From positions 1 through 64,000 of the forward strand of contig JAEQBH010007413.1 of NCBI GenBank assembly GCA_016808115.1: a stretch of DNA of 64,000 nucleotides. The letters are read 5' to 3'. How positions within the stretch are numbered: position 1 is the stretch's first letter; the number at the start of each line of letters is the position of its first letter. This document shows, in pieces, positions 1 through 10,690 of the stretch. Under the pieces are notes generated by a model. The model had not been told where the DNA came from. It was given only the letters and a program-made list of their open reading frames with translations, and searched no databases. This DNA is from Tetrastigma voinierianum. Lineage: Eukaryota > Streptophyta > Magnoliopsida > Vitales > Vitaceae. The position numbers and the translations under genes were made by a program.

Positions 1-312
1 ATAGCACATAGTTTCTTTTCTATCTACCATGTTAGCATAGAATTCCCTCACCAGTGCAGCACTCTTAGGTGGCACGTGCTGACCTAATATATTCCATCAT
101 CTCTTCTCGATGATCTCTTTGAAAGGTGAGATGAATTCCTTGAAGCCCCTATCTCCAATAAATCCTTTCTTCAATTTCCTTTCCACTTCTGTTCCTATCT
201 CTTCCCTCCTCTTCGCCTTTCTTCCTTCCTCAACCCTTAGCAATCTTCTGCTGACCTTCCTCATTCGCACCAGGTTACATGCCGCAAAGTTGTTTTTGCA
301 AGCAGAATTCAT
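1..312 (-). pseudogene. Element A 3' ORF, N-terminal part (plant transposon protein type)
   Basis: An ATG at 310-312 opens a lysine/arginine-rich reading frame of 71 codons. After one in-frame TGA (97-99) the same frame runs on to the window edge. The part after the stop includes the motif ALVREFYANMVDRKE, which I recognise from the 3' ORF family of Athila-type elements (putative plant transposon protein domain). Function is unknown; an env-like or accessory role has been proposed for ORFs in this position. It lies downstream of pol and is preceded by an array of TGTCGCGACA-like motifs (480-720). The C-terminus is outside the window. Confidence 0.7.
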
Positions 313-479
313 CCATAAATTCGCTCAGATTCGATCAAAGATTTCGTTGCTCGTACATTATGTTGAATGATGGCTTGGGTTTAGGGTTTAGGATGGAAAA
401 GGATTTGTCTTATTTCTAACAGTCAGAAATAAGAACATTGATTTGGGCTTTTCAAATTCTCTTCTTATAAGAAATAGGA

Positions 480-720
480 AATAAGTCACGACAAGTAATT
501 GTTGCGACATATAGTTTAATGTTGCGACAATTAATTTGTTAAACTATGAAAATAATCTCGTGACAATTAATTTGTTAGGACATATAGAATATTATTGTGA
601 CCACATATTAGGCCTTAAGGTTTGAAAATTGTCACGACAAATGGTTTTGTTCTTTAGTGGGATAGGCTAGGCAACTAATTTGTCATGAAAAATGAAGAAT
701 ATATCACGACAATTAGACAA
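480..720 (-). promoter_or_regulatory. Decayed TGTCGCGACA-type motif array upstream of the element A 3' ORF
   Basis: At least eight degenerate forms of the palindrome TGTCGCGACA occur here, such as TTGTTGCGACAT, TTGTCACGACAA and ATATCACGACAA. Most changes are C-to-T or G-to-A at the two CpG sites. The array lies between the end of pol and the 3' ORF, the same place as the better-preserved array at 20820-21212 in element B. A weak TATA-like TTATAAGAAG (minus strand, about 461-470) lies between array and ORF. Confidence 0.6.
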
Positions 721-1150
721 TGATAATTCAAATCACCCAAATTGATGCACAATTATAGTTCATTTTTCAAACAAGGAAACATTTATTCTTTTCAAATTAA
801 ATAAAACTTTGCTGGAACACAAATTGGATTCATGAACTAAGAATTTCAATTCAAGTAATGGACAATTAAACACAATTTTCTCCATTTCAACACATTTCAA
901 GAGCTTATAAGTAAAGGGCCAGCAATGAAAGCTAATTAAAAAATTCTCACAAAATTTTGAGCTTCATTTTTTCCTCTTTTAGCAGATTTTCAAATTGTGC
1001 TTCACTTTTTTGCTCTATCAACAATAACCCCCTAATTTAGATTCAGCTTTCATACCTTGAAAAACCTAAAAAATCAACTAATATAAAAATCAAACTTGAA
1101 ATAAAAAATTAGAAAAACTACATAAACTAAAACAAACTAAAGCTAAAAAT
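721..1150. other. Element A spacer between pol and 3' ORF
   Basis: AT-rich sequence without a credible reading frame. It contains a G-run on the minus strand (CCCCC at about 1028-1032) that resembles a polypurine tract. A similar G-run occurs at 20511-20520 in element B, also between pol and the motif array. Nothing else is recognised. Confidence 0.4.
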
Positions 1151-1159
1151 AAAATAAAA

Positions 1160-2420
1160 TATTTCTCGTTGCCTCCCCAAGAAGCCGCCGCTTTATGTCC
1201 TAGTAGACATCGGCTGCTGTGGCGAATCTTTCAACAAATCTTTTCCACACTTCTAATCTCAAAAATGTTCTTCATTTATTGTTCCCCAGATATAGTACTT
1301 CAGTCTTTGACCATTCACTTTAAATTCATTTCCTTACTTTGTTTTCAATCTAATCGCTTCCAAATGGTGTGACTATAATTATCAGAAAAGGAACACTCCA
1401 TCTGAGCCTGAGCTTCTCGAAAAAAGTCTCGATCCTTGAGTTGTACAAGAGGACTAGTTCTCGCCACCTTGAACTCTTCTTAGAATGCTTTGATCATGCC
1501 ACCTTTTAGTCTTGTCCTTATAGATTCTTGCACTTTCATAGGCTTAATTTCTCAGTTCTTCCAATTCATTCAACTGGAGGAGTCTCATTTCCTTAGCAGC
1601 TTGGCAATCAAAGTTCAAATTCTTAATTGCCAACATAGCCTTATATTCCAATTCAAGAAGAAGATGACAAGCCTTTCCAAACAAAATTCTATATGGGGAC
1701 ATCCCAATAGGAGACTTATAAGTTAGCCTTTAGCCCAATGCATCATCTAGCTTTAATGACCAATCATTTCGCTTCATCGCTTTCAAGTATATTCTTTATC
1801 TCCTATCGATATCTCACTCTGTCCATCTGGATCGAGGATGGTAGGCCAAACTCATAGCATGTCTTACTCCATATCTCGTCATGTTTTGCAAACGCTTGTT
1901 AGAAAATGAATTTCCTCATCATCGATAATTGTTCTCACCCATATCTATTCGGCATGTTTTAAACAAACCCACTACTGTGTTGGCATCATTTCTTGGGCAA
2001 GCAATGGCTTTAACCCATTTGTATACATAATCCACATCAAGAGAAATGTATAATATTTCCAAATGAGGATGGGAAAAGTCCCATGAAGTTTATACCCCAT
2101 ACATAAGAAATTTGCACCATTAGGATTCCTTTTAGAGGCATCTCATTTCATCTATTCATGTTGCCCATTCTCTGACATTTGTCACAATGCTTGACCCATT
2201 CAAAACTGTCTCTAAATAATGTTGGCTAGTAGAACCTAGATTGGAGAATCTTCTAAGGTGTTCTATCCCCTACAAAGTGACTTCCATACTACGACATGCA
2301 TGACATTCGTTTCCAGATCTTAGCTCTCGCTTCGCCTCGTGCACACATCTCCCCAGTTAATATGATCTCAGACCTCTTCTACATAAAGAATAAGTCATCC
2401 CATATATAGAATATAGCCTA
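1160..2420 (-). pseudogene. Element A integrase
   Basis: The minus-strand translation, read across several frameshifts, shows an HHCC zinc-binding region (about 2310-2170), an integrase core beginning near 2090 with the expected block around FPSSFGNI and a degraded VDYVSKWVEA-like stretch, and the C-terminal block with SPIGMSPYRILFG (about 1720-1680). A region like the GPY/F domain follows (about 1400-1370), parallel to KSRWSDPYIV in element B. The enzyme would insert the cDNA, but many stops make this copy inactive. The reading ends near 1160, matching the end of pol in B. Confidence 0.8.
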
Positions 2421-2559
2421 TGTTCTCAACTTCCTTTTCTATTGGTAGGTGAGTTATGGTGGCATAATTCCAAAAGCTAAGTAGTTAACTTCAGCATACC
2501 AGGCAATTACACTGTTACCTAAAATAGTTGCTTATCAAGGAAGTTTTCTTCAATATCGG

Positions 2560-2960
2560 TCCCTCTTTTATCTTCAGTAGGCTTCTCTATCCTAGATAAG
2601 TGATAAGCTATCAAATTATCAACGCCTTCGTCTCTGATCTCTAAGTCAAATTCCCTGCAACAATAAGTACTCCATCTCATTAATCTAGGCTTGGGTGATC
2701 TTTCTTTCCATTAGGTACTTAATTGCTGCATGATCTGTATGCTCTATGACATGAGATCCTAAGATATATGGCCTTAATTTCTCACATGCAAAGACCATTG
2801 CTAACATTTACTTTTCTTTTCTATAGTTGGGAGTAGTTTTCTGAGCCCCCTAATGAAGGTCTTCATAGTATAATATATAGCTCTAAAATATTTTATGCTC
2901 TCCCAATCCTATATTACATAATCGAGCTAATACCAACTGATTTTATCTCTTCAAATTGAA
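2560..2960 (-). pseudogene. Element A RNase H domain
   Basis: The minus strand keeps recognisable RNase H blocks: a YYTMKTF-like segment, AMVFACEK-like wording, and the end block REFDLEIRDE followed by LSRIEKP, standard for Ty3/gypsy RNase H. Frameshifts and stops occur about every 30-60 codons. It lies between RT and integrase as expected. Confidence 0.75.
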
Positions 2961-3049
2961 ACTGGCATGCTTGGCCACCCAAACTTGGCATCTTTCAAGT
3001 AGTCTCAGATAATGGCTTTGCTATTTTAGAGGAATCTTGATAAAATCTC

Positions 3050-3883
3050 CCATGTAACCCTAGAAATTTCCTCGATTCCCTTTTATCAGAAGGTGCACAG
3101 TCTTAATCACAAAATTTGGCTCGGGTCCAATTTCTAACCCTACTACGCGTAGATTTTATGCCCCAATACAATTCCCTTAGTTACAATAAAATGAAATTTC
3201 TCCCAACTAAGAGCCAAGTTCTTATCTCAGACCTCTCGAAGTACAATTTCCACCAAAGCACTCCCAAACTCGGAACCATGTATTAAAGAAGTCATCCATG
3301 AATATCTCCATAACTTATTCTACCAAATCTAAGAACATTGACATCATGCATCTCCAAAAAATGGCAGGAGCATTTCATAGTCCAAATGGAATTATTCTAA
3401 AAGCATAGGTGCCATTAGGACAGGTGAATGTGGTATTCTCTTAGTCTTCAAGTTCTATGTCTATCCTGTCAGAGAAGAATAGCCATCCAATAATGAGGAT
3501 GTCTCAAGACCATTCAGCATCTCTCAATTGAATGGTAAGGTATAGTGATCATTTCTAGTGGTAGTATTCAATTTTCTGTAATCTATGCAGATTCTCCATC
3601 CTGTTACAGTTCTTGTAGGTATCAACTCATTCTTCTCCTTTTTGAACAATCCACCCTTCTTAGGAACCACATGAATTGGGCTCGACCTGCTGGCTATTTT
3701 GATATTGCATATATGAATCCAACATTTTCTAAATCCATTTAAGGACCTCCTTCCTACCGCTTCTTCTTTCATTACTAGATTTTGCCTCCTTTGGTGTTTA
3801 ATGGACGTCCTTGCATTCTCCTCCATGAGGATTTTATGCATACAAATAGATGGCTCGATCCCCTTCAAATCTTCCAATGACAA
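3050..3883 (-). pseudogene. Element A reverse transcriptase
   Basis: The minus-strand RT begins near 3883 with the linker SLEDLKGIEPSICMHKI. It continues through VVPKKGG and the fingers motif CIDYRKLN (around 3580-3560). A catalytic box reading FMDDF is present at 3288-3302, so the active-site aspartates survive. Stops occur from about 3524 on and the frame changes several times. In the family this enzyme copies element RNA to DNA; this copy is dead. Confidence 0.85.
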
Positions 3884-3936
3884 AGATTTGGCTTCCTCAT
3901 GCTTTTGAGAATTTCCACCACTTTCTGCTCTCTTTT

Positions 3937-4660
3937 TTAAGTCAAGTCAGCTGCTATGATCACCGGTTTAGACCTTTCTTCTCCCAAGAATGCATGTTTA
4001 AGGTGCTTAGGAAATTCCTTCTGGATCAACCCTTCAGAACTCTTTTCTGCATCCTGCACTTTCACTTCATTATTGCTTGAACCTTCAGCATTACTTCCTT
4101 CATTCAGGCTTAAAACAGCTTTAACCAACTCAGCATTTTCATTTAGCACTGCCCTATCCAGATCTTCATTGTGTAATGAGTTGATCATGCATTCTTCTAA
4201 TAGATCATGATTCACAAATTTATGCTGCATCTCATGTCTGTCAGGAATCAAACTCTCAATTTTCATGCATTGGGCTTTTTCAAAATTAGGTTGTTTCATA
4301 CTCTGATTCAAATTAAAATGTACTTCTTCTATGCCAACCCTTAAAGTAAGCTCTCCCTTCTTTACATCTATCAGGGCGGCACCTGTAGCTAGAAATGGCC
4401 TTCCAAGCAGTAATGGCACTTGCTTGTCTTCTTCCATATCTATTACCAAAAAATCTACTGGAAAGATAAACTTCCCCACCTTGACTAGCACATCCTCCAG
4501 GATTTCTTCTGGTTAAGTCATTAACCTATCTGCCATTTATAGAGAAAAAGTTGTGGGAGTTAACTCCCCCAAACTTAGTTTTTTCACCACTGAAAGAGGC
4601 ATCAGGTTTATACTAGAACCAGAGTCACATAATGCTTTTCCAAATTCATGGTTTCCAATT
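3937..4660 (-). pseudogene. Element A aspartic protease and PR-RT linker
   Basis: The catalytic triplet D-S-G can be read on the minus strand at 4618-4626, in the context KALCDSGSS. An in-frame stop around 4510-4520 separates it from a 184-codon open stretch (4491-3937) carrying the protease block LLLGRPFLATGAALIDVKKG and an acidic linker to the RT. Retropepsin would process the polyprotein. Its length and layout match the PR region of Athila-like pol. Confidence 0.8.
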
Positions 4661-4779
4661 GTGCAGGTTTAGTAAAGCTCCCAAGATCTTCCATTTTTTG
4701 TGGCAGCTCTTCTGAATGATTTCACTGTAATTTGCAGATAAGCTCACTACTCATTTTTCATCAAACTTCCTCCTTTTTT

Positions 4780-5450
4780 ATTATATCTTTTGCGAACTCG
4801 CCTAATGTGGCATTTGAGCTAATTCCTAAGAAAAAAGGGATGTTGATTTCCAGCTTTCTAAACATATTCAGAAACTTGGCAAATTGATCATCAAGTTTTG
4901 ACTGCCTTAGTCTTTAAGGGAATGGAATAGGAGGTTGATAAACTATCAATTTCTCATTCTTCTTCTGCACTACCTCTTCAGCTTTCTGCTTATTCTACTC
5001 TTTCATGTACTCACTTTTATCTATTAACTCAGTTGTGTTTTTCTTTTTCTCACTACCTGTTTCATTTTGATATGCTTTCTCAACTTCAACATCAGTATGA
5101 TTTTTCTCAACTTCTTTTTTGTCTTCCAATTCTTTGCCATTTCTTAGTGTGATAGCCATATAGTCTTTTGGATTCTTCTTTGTATCACTTGGAAAAGAAT
5201 CCCTAGACTGGTTTCAAGAAAGTCCGAGCTAGCTGTCTCTACTGAGTCTCCAAGTTTTCAGCAAGACACATTTGTGGCTTGGTCTCAAAACAATGTGTTT
5301 CGCTTGAAATACAAAGAAGTTCATTAAATTCCTATTCATGTAAGTTGAGTATTCTTTATTCTCAGCCATATAATTCAACATTTGATCTTCAAAGATTGAG
5401 ATCTCTTCTATCTTTTGATCAGGTTTTCAATTCCTTGATTTTCATCTCGA
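4780..5450 (-). pseudogene. Element A gag, C-terminal part
   Basis: The minus strand reads, with stops, AITLRNGKELEDKK (about 5160-5120), a charged low-complexity segment, and then QPPIPFP and LDDQFAKFLNMFRKLEINIP (about 4940-4850). These blocks are typical of the gag-to-protease junction of Athila/Tat elements. The N-terminal gag domain is missing because a plus-strand LTR breaks the element at 5460. Confidence 0.72.
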
Positions 5451-5460
5451 ACTAAGGGAG

Positions 5461-6189
5461 TGATGAGTCCAAAACTCATATTTTTAAGTTCATTTTTTTC
5501 TTACATTTTTGAAAGTTTAAGGTTCTATTTAATGAAGAATTATGGTATCTTCACCCATATTTATGTTTTGCAGGGTTTTAATGCAAAAGAAACAAAAACT
5601 AGTAAGGAAAACAACAAAGAATGGCTAAGGCAGTAAATGCAAAATGTCGTGATATTTTTTATTTATGTCACGACAAAAGTTCAAGGGAACCAGCAAAAAT
5701 GTCGCAACACCAAAAAACTCTGTCATGACAAAGAGTTAGAAAAATGCCCAAGAGAACAGTTGAAAGAATGTCGTGACATTCCACAACTCTATCATGACAT
5801 AACCAGGAAAAGACAAGAAAAGTTTATCACAAAATTTAAACTCTATTTACGACACGCGCAAGACTAAGATAGTTGAAGATATGTCGCTACATTTATCAAC
5901 CCTGTCATGACAAAGAACAAGGAATATGGCAGAAAGCATTGTCACAACAATGAGAAAATGTTGCGATAGAAGATAAGCAGGAATCATGAAGAAACACTTG
6001 ACTTATATTGCAGCATACAATTTCTTTGTCGCGACACAATTAAGGGCATAATTGATAAGAGTTTGTCGCGACATAACAAAGGAGAGGCTGAAGGAGGAAT
6101 GTCATGATATAGCAAAGATTGTTATGATACAAGCAGATCAGAGTTCATTGGGACTTTGTTGCGACATTTCAAAACTTTCTTGCGACAAT
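5461..6189 (+). repeat. LTR 5' fragment of the TGTCGCGACA family
   Basis: It starts TGATGAGTCC and has an ATGAGT/ACTCAT stem within the first 20 bases, like the LTR start at 6190. The two copies align for about 150 bp and both then enter a TGTCGCGACA array. This copy ends abruptly at 6189, where the LTR of element B begins. The last 75 bp resemble 23587-23660 closely (shared GATCAGAGTTCATT), so it may be the left part of the LTR seen at 23587-27329, split by element B, or a separate truncated LTR. Confidence 0.75.
5645..6189. repeat. Paired palindrome array, TGTCGCGACA type (LTR fragment)
   Basis: Motif starts by eye: 5645/5666, 5700/5721, 5769/5790, 5825/5845, 5882/5903, 5940/5959, 6007/6027, 6064, 6102/6121, 6161/6182. 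Members of a pair are 19-21 bp apart and successive pairs mostly 55-69 bp apart. Exact decamers are at 6027 and 6064; most others differ at the CpG positions (TGTCATGACA, TGTCGTGACA, TGTCACGACA). Confidence 0.85.
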
Positions 6190-6364
6190 TGATGAGTCTT
6201 AAACTCATATATTTTTAATCCATTTTCCGTATGTTTAATAATTTTAGATCTATTTTTGGCGCTCAATTATGGAATATTCACAAACTTTTTGTTTTACAGG
6301 TGTTAATTGAAAAAAGAGAGAAAACAAGCAGAAAAGAAGCAAAAAGGTGGAAAATGCAGCATTC

Positions 6365-7165
6365 TGTGGCGCCACATAATTTTTGTATGTCACAACACAA
6401 AATTCAAGCAGGCCAAAGGAACTATGTTGTAGCCAGCAACTAAATGTCGCAACAAAGCTCAGACATAACTCAAATGCTGAAGGAGAAATTTTGTTGCGAC
6501 AAAGAGTTTTTTTATTGCGACATTATTGAAGAAAGGTGTGAAGAAAACTATCGCGACAATCCATTGCTCTGTCACGAAAAATATTAAAACAGAGAGCAAA
6601 GAAGTTGTGTCGCGACAAAGAAGTTTTTTGTCGCGACAATAAAGGCTATGAATGATGTACCTCACGCGACAGAGAAAGAGGGTCGCGTGGATGTGTCATG
6701 AAGAACCTAAAATGGAAAGTAATCACAGCATCATATACCCTATGTCGCAACAAACAACACAACAAGTGATAAGAATCAGAGAAGAAAATTCTGTCGCGAC
6801 CAAAGAGTTTCTTGTCATGATAGAAATTGCTAAGAACTTATAGAAATCCTATCGCGACAAAGTTGACAGGCTGAAAAGCAATTATTTGTCGTGATAAGAA
6901 AAATTGTGTCGCGACAAACTCCAGAAGAACGAGGACATGAGAAGCTGGATGCAAACAGATTGTGTGTCGCGACCGAAGGCATTCCTATCGCAATAAAAAC
7001 AAGACTGTTGAATACAATTTATGTCGCGACATCATCAAAGTATGTCGCGACACAATCCAAGAGCAAGCCTAGAGAACAGGTCGTGATAGAATACAAGAAG
7101 CTACGATAGAGGAAGCGACAAAGACTGAAAGCTCTATCGTGATAGACCTTTCTATGTCGCACAGT
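6365..7165. repeat. Paired palindrome array, TGTCGCGACA type (element B U3)
   Basis: About 13 pairs can be read, for example 6492/6513, 6549/6570, 6608/6629, 6792/6813, 6887/6907, 6965/6986 and 7022/7043. The spacing within pairs is 20-21 bp in nearly all. Exact TGTCGCGACA occurs at 6608, 6629, 6907, 7022 and 7043. The array ends about 80 bp before the TATA box. Confidence 0.88.
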
Positions 7166-7241
7166 TATAATCTCACTAAATAGAATTTTGGGGAGTCCAC
7201 AACGCAATTAATGAAGCGAGGCCCAACAACATTGGAAAGCT

Positions 7242-7249
7242 TATAAATA
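7242..7249 (+). promoter_or_regulatory. TATA box of the element B LTR
   Basis: TATAAATA follows the palindrome array by about 80 bp, the expected position of the U3 core promoter. Confidence 0.65.
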
Positions 7250-8640
7250 CACGCTCTAGGCAATGTACGCAAATTTTCTACAAATTGTGATTTCTATGGT
7301 TAAAGACTCTTGTACATTTTTATTTATTTCTTTTATTTTGCATTTTAGTAGATTTAGCTTAGTATAGTTTGATTTTGTTAGTTTTCCTTTAATTTTTTAG
7401 ATTTGGGTATTATACTGAAGTGTAGCTTCGAGCTAGTATTTCTTTATAAATTCTTCTTTTCAATTACTATTTGATTTGAATGGATGCTAGAAGATTTCTG
7501 AAGTTAATTTATTTCAATTCATTTATGATTTCAATGAATTTTCCTGATTAGTTAGTCACTGATATGAGTAAACCAGTTTTGAAAAGTTGAGCTCATTGGA
7601 AATGGGTTATTGATGATAATCATTTTGCTGCATAAGGTGGAAGAAAGCTTAATTAGAATTCTCAATTTATCTGATTGCATTACTTATAATTTTACTTGTT
7701 CTCGCACTAGTATCGTGTACCCAATGCAAGGTAATCGAATCTCACCACTTCCAGGAGGCCCTCGAGTGACACAGAGATGGAGAATCGAGGTACAACAAGC
7801 TCGCGGTATGGCACTCAATACTATGGAACTAATGAACTTTGAAGGATTACTTAGATATATCATCAACTTACTTATAAGTTGAGATACGTTGAATGAAGTA
7901 TCTTTTTAATCACTTAGAGGTCTATCCTCTTTTTGATGAATTGATTCCTCGATCCTGCAGCATGAGATCTAATTAAGGAGATGGAAATTTTCTCGTATGT
8001 AGGATGAGGTGTCAATCAAATCGTGAGAAGGCTTCATGAATATCCTGCTTATGGGGCAAGAATTCTTAGTCCTAAGATTCAAGTTTGAAGTACTGAAAAG
8101 GAAAAATACTTAAATCTTGGGTTATATATTACAAGTAACTAATTAGAATCATGTCTTAAATGAATATGAGCCTTAATCAACGAATCTATATCGAGGGAGA
8201 ATCCAAACCATACTATCGCATATTTGACAAACTCGCTTTCCACCACTGGTTGAGCTATAAATCGAATTGATGCATAAATTGATTATTATTAATTGATCCA
8301 TGTCCAGTCTTATCTCACTCGTTGAATCTCAACTTACTCTTGGTTAAACTTTTACTAGACATTTAAGATTTCAGTCTAGGACTACATTTTACTCATCTTA
8401 TCATCATATCAGTGGAGTTCAAATAGTAATGATCTTTAGTAGTTGGGGTAATTAGTCTTACTATTTATCATCTTTCCTTGTGGGAACGATATCTGGACTT
8501 TAAATATCCATTTTTATTACTTGTACGACCTATGCACTTGCAGTGATTGAGACTACTCGCACAAATTTTAAATGAGTCATCTTACAAAAGAGAACAATTC
8601 CATCTTTTCATAAATATGAAAAATGGTCTTAACAAGTTTT

Positions 8641-8743
8641 TGGCTTTATTGTTGAGGATTAAGTAATAGTCCTTTGGTCATAGTGTCATAAATTTGTATA
8701 TATCATTTGGTCTTAACAAGTTTTTGGCTCCGTTTTCGAGGAT
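8641..8743 (+). promoter_or_regulatory. Duplicated primer binding site (tRNA-Asp type) of element B
   Basis: Two copies of GGTCTTAACAAGTTTTTGGC lie about 84 bp apart. Each is followed by a degraded match to TGGCGCCGTTGCCGGGGAT, the complement of the 3' end of plant tRNA-Asp. The copies are 8641-8659 (TGGCTTTATTGTTGAGGAT) and 8725-8743 (TGGCTCCGTTTTCGAGGAT). The second is the better match and is taken as the functional site. Confidence 0.65.
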
Positions 8744-8989
8744 AGAAATGATAAATTTAAAGATCAACATTCTAACCAAAAAGGGATTTACTAATTTGGA
8801 CATTTTTTCTTCCGTGACATTATTTTTCGTAAAAATCAAAAAAAAAGTTTTAATAGCAAAGAGTCAAGAAGCTATTGACATTTTTCTATGAGTTTAATGG
8901 ATATAACTGTATCCCACTGAATTCATTTGATCTTAGTATGTTTCTATTTCAAGAAGATTTTAAATGCATAGAAAACCAAAAACAGATAT

Positions 8990-10690
8990 GTTGTCTCTAG
9001 ACACTGAAATTGAGAGAACACTGTATAATCTGAGGAAGATCATAGTTGCAGAATCTAGAAGTATGGCAAATCAAAGAGAAAGATCGTGTGTTATTCCGTA
9101 AGAAGAAGAAGAAGCAGAGAACTCGTAGGCCTAATACTACGGAGGACTTTTCGAGGCCTATTATTCGAGGAGTACTCTCCAAAGAAGACAACCGCCATAG
9201 AAGCTAACAATTTCGAAATGGGGCGCATTGATTACCATGGTATAACAGCACCAGTTCACTGGTCATCCCTTTAAAGATCCCAATGAGCATATGGAGAGAT
9301 TCATGAGGATGGCCAACACAGTCAAACTGAATGGGGTGAGACTAGAAGTAATCAAGCTGCAGCTCTTCCCCTTTTCACTGAGAGATATGGCAGCAACATG
9401 GTTTGAGTCATTGCTAGTGGGATCAGTGAACACTTGGGAAGAATAGGTGGAGGCCTATATGAGCAGATTTTTTCCTCCAACTTTAATTGTTGAGAGAAGA
9501 GGAGAAATAATTGTCTTCATGTAGGGGGGAGAGGAGAGTCTCTTCAACACATGGGAGAGATTTAAAAGACTATTAAAAATATGTCCTATGCATGGAATAG
9601 ATCTGACCACTAAGATGGATATATTCTATCATGCCATGAATTATGCCTCTAAGGGTATAATTGATGCATCCTGCTGTGGAGCTTTTAAAAGAAGAAGTGT
9701 AGAGGAGGCAAGGCAACTGATTGAAGACCTTGCCAAATGCAACTATAAGGCTCCATTTGAAGCTTCAGGGAGCAACAACAGATCGAGGGGAGGATTTGAC
9801 GCATTTTAACCGTACGAACGCATAGCAAAGCCGGATACGATTAACAACTGAAGCAATGAAAGGAGAATGCATACTGCACATGAAGTGGGAGCAGTAAATG
9901 AAGGAACTAGAAGTAAGGTTTGAAATCGCTTGAAGAAGAGCCTTACCAAGTCGAGCAAAACCAAGATATGAGTGAGCAAAGAAGTTATCACTTCAAGCCT
10001 AACCCCAACTTGCCTACACACTATACACCAACACTAAGGAACAATGAAAACCTTTTGTATGGTGGAGGAGCATAGTAGGGCCCTAGACCTGGACAAAATT
10101 ACCATCAAGCTTATGCTCAACCTAGGTTCCAAGAGCAGCAACAACAGAGGGACAATAGAGGAGAGTATTAGGGTCAGAAAAGGACTCAATCATTTGAAGA
10201 TCAGATCCTCCATTTTATGGGGGAAAACAAAAGGTTGCTAGACATACATGAACAGAAGTTTGTTAAGCTAGCAGTATTCAAGGCAAACACAACTGTGTTC
10301 CAGGCTAACCCAAATGCCTCTTTGAAGAATCTGGAGACTCGGATAGGGCAGCTGGCTCTAAATATGCAAAAACAATCCAAGGATTTAGTTTCAAGTGACA
10401 CAAGGAAGGATCCAAGGGAATGTATGGTAGCACTTCTGAGAAGTGGCAGAAAACTGGATGAGAAAAGAGCAGAAAAGGACACTGTGGAAGAGAAGTATGC
10501 TAATTTTGGAGAAGAGTTTACACTATCTAAACTACGAGAGGAAGAGAAATAAATAAGGATGCAAAGCAAAGAGCAAAGAAGTGGAAAAAGAAAACCAGAA
10601 AAGGAAGAGGTTAAGGCTTATGAACCTCAAGTTCCATTCCCTCAAAGACTCCTGTAAGGCAAGGTTTAAGAGCAATTTAGATTCTTAGAC
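8990..10690 (+). pseudogene. Element B gag
   Basis: After a short leader the plus strand reads an Athila-type gag. The capsid-like (Retrotrans_gag) domain runs from about 9250 to 9700: HPFKDPNEHMERFMRMANTV, then LQLFPFSLRDMAATWFESL, AYMSRFFPPTL and LFNTWERFKRLLKICPMHG. At least two in-frame stops break it. An open tail, SVEEARQLIEDLAKCNY, ends at a stop near 9809. The C-terminal part (10217-10552) has the family wording LLRSGRKLDEKRAEKD. Gag would form the particle; this copy is broken. Confidence 0.85.

Larger units (their letters stand above)
1..5460 (-). mobile_element. Element A: Athila-like Ty3/gypsy LTR retrotransposon, decayed
   Basis: Read on the minus strand, this stretch gives the end of gag, protease, RT, RNase H, integrase and then the start of an extra 3' ORF, the domain order of Ty3/gypsy elements of the Athila/Tat group. 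It is cut at 5460 by a plus-strand LTR start (TGATGAGTCC) and leaves the window at base 1, so neither of its LTRs is visible. Most domains carry stops or frameshifts, so it is not autonomous. It is interrupted by the B/C family and is therefore older than that insertion. Confidence 0.88.
6190..8718 (+). repeat. 5' LTR of element B
   Basis: It begins TGATGAGTCT at 6190 and ends near 8718 in TTAACA, just before a tRNA-Asp type primer site. That gives a long LTR of about 2.5 kb. U3 holds the palindrome array, a TATA box is at 7242, and the transcript start would lie shortly after. The last part (about 8460-8560) matches the LTR of element C at 27040-27110 (GGGAACGATATCTGGAC versus GGGAATGATATCTGGAC). 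No full-length second LTR of B is visible. Confidence 0.78.

Noticed and set aside
5645..7165. Regularly spaced short repeats as a CRISPR array
   Set aside because: The repeats are degenerate 10-mers in pairs, with no conserved 24-37 bp repeat or uniform spacers, inside a plant LTR.
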